Origin: Stenotrophomonas sp. | GTDB taxonomy: Bacteria > Pseudomonadota > Gammaproteobacteria > Xanthomonadales > Xanthomonadaceae | Direction of reading: 5' to 3' | Assembly: GCA_003525885.1 (NCBI GenBank) | Contig: DQIG01000036.1 | Location: 1-25,776, forward strand | Length of the DNA: 25,776 nucleotides | Part shown: positions 24,444 to 25,776 of the stretch, piece by piece | How the letters are laid out: every line of letters starts with the position of its first letter | How positions within the stretch are numbered: the first letter of the stretch is position 1 | Position numbers and translations under genes: made by a program | Notes under the pieces: generated by a model | Told to the model about the DNA's origin: nothing | Databases searched by the model: none | The model's input: only the letters and a program-made list of their open reading frames with translations

Positions 24444-24514
24444 AAGTGTCCGGGTGTCCGCGGACACCTTTCCGGACACTTTCATTAAGCGGACAGGAGG
24501 GGGAAGCCGGACAC
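24444..24514. promoter_or_regulatory. Enhancer-like cluster of GTGTCC/GGACAC half-sites
   Basis: A perfect 16-bp palindrome GGTGTCCGCGGACACC (24453-24468) is nested between AAGTGTCCGG (24444-24453) and its complement CCGGACACTT (24472-24481). Further GGACA and GGACAC copies lie at 24491 and 24509. The palindrome centre is about 85 bp upstream of the predicted sigma-54 start, a normal distance for an NtrC-family activator. The likely binder is the operon's own Fis-HTH regulator. The cluster reaches to within 6 bp of the putative glmS -10 box. Confidence 0.75.
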
Positions 24515-24520
24515 GCGGGC

Positions 24521-24526
24521 TAGAAT
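24521..24526 (+). promoter_or_regulatory. Candidate -10 box for glmS
   Basis: TAGAAT lies 30 bp before the glmS ATG, in the same context as the candidate box before glmU. The region where a -35 box would lie contains GGAGGGGG and no recognisable hexamer. The enhancer-like GGACAC sites abut it. Confidence 0.4.
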
Positions 24527-24556
24527 GCGGCGATCGTCTTCAAGGAAACGCGTGAC

Positions 24557-25776
<1,220 letters not shown>

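Noticed and set aside
24354..24485. N-terminal extension of the adaptor to 24485
   Set aside because: The extra 44 codons contain the sigma-54 promoter and lie upstream of the predicted transcript start; MIRDTSAQD is the natural N-terminus before the membrane helix.
24354..24556. glmS ribozyme or riboswitch in the glmS leader
   Set aside because: That ribozyme belongs to Gram-positive lineages, and the only structure here is the short palindrome array with transcription-factor character.

Overview
The window reads as two unrelated genomes joined inside one gene. Bases 1 to about 10,050 look like a sphingomonad alphaproteobacterium (Novosphingobium/Sphingobium-like). It has an aerobic CobT cobaltochelatase, and atpH-atpA directly follow priA and ada with no atpB/E/F upstream, which is the alphaproteobacterial arrangement. 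AtpH and the first ~160 residues of AtpA are also of alphaproteobacterial type. From about 10,105 to the end the sequence looks like a Xanthomonadaceae gammaproteobacterium, most likely Stenotrophomonas: the rest of AtpA, then atpG-atpD-atpC, glmU and glmS, with GTAG-type palindromes (SMAG elements) between genes. The switch falls in the near-universal P-loop stretch of atpA (10,051-10,104), keeps the reading frame, and coincides with a change in leucine codon choice. A chimeric assembly of two organisms, joined at conserved atp sequence, is the simplest explanation. Gene content on the two sides should not be pooled into one organism without checking reads.

Alphaproteobacterial part. On the minus strand are cysS (3' part cut off by the window edge), a nitroreductase preceded by two TetR-like palindromes, cobT, an FSA/TalC-type transaldolase with a terminator, and a DUF4197-like lipoprotein. 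priA (plus) diverges from the lipoprotein gene. priA and ada (minus) overlap tail to tail by 16 bp. ada is translationally coupled to an upstream DUF1203 gene. atpH and the 5' third of atpA follow on the plus strand.

Gammaproteobacterial part. The F1 genes atpA(3' part)-atpG-atpD-atpC end at a clear intrinsic terminator. A GtrA-like membrane protein gene (minus) follows, then glmU with an overlapping GNAT acetyltransferase gene, and an inverted SMAG pair that closes the convergent junction. A seven-gene minus-strand operon occupies 24,353 to 16,559: HlyD-type adaptor, MacB/LolD-type ATPase, two FtsX/MacB-type permeases, a small exported PDZ protein, a sigma-54-activating response regulator and its NtrY-like histidine kinase. 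glmS (plus, cut off by the window end) diverges from it.

The most system-like part is this operon. It has a near-consensus -24/-12 sigma-54 promoter just upstream of the adaptor gene. About 85 bp upstream of the predicted start lies a cluster of GTGTCC/GGACAC half-sites that look like enhancer sites for its own regulator. This suggests a self-contained, autoregulated envelope-stress or efflux module: a kinase senses something, the regulator switches on sigma-54 transcription, and transporter, PDZ protein and sensor rise together. The signal and the transported substrate cannot be read from the sequence.
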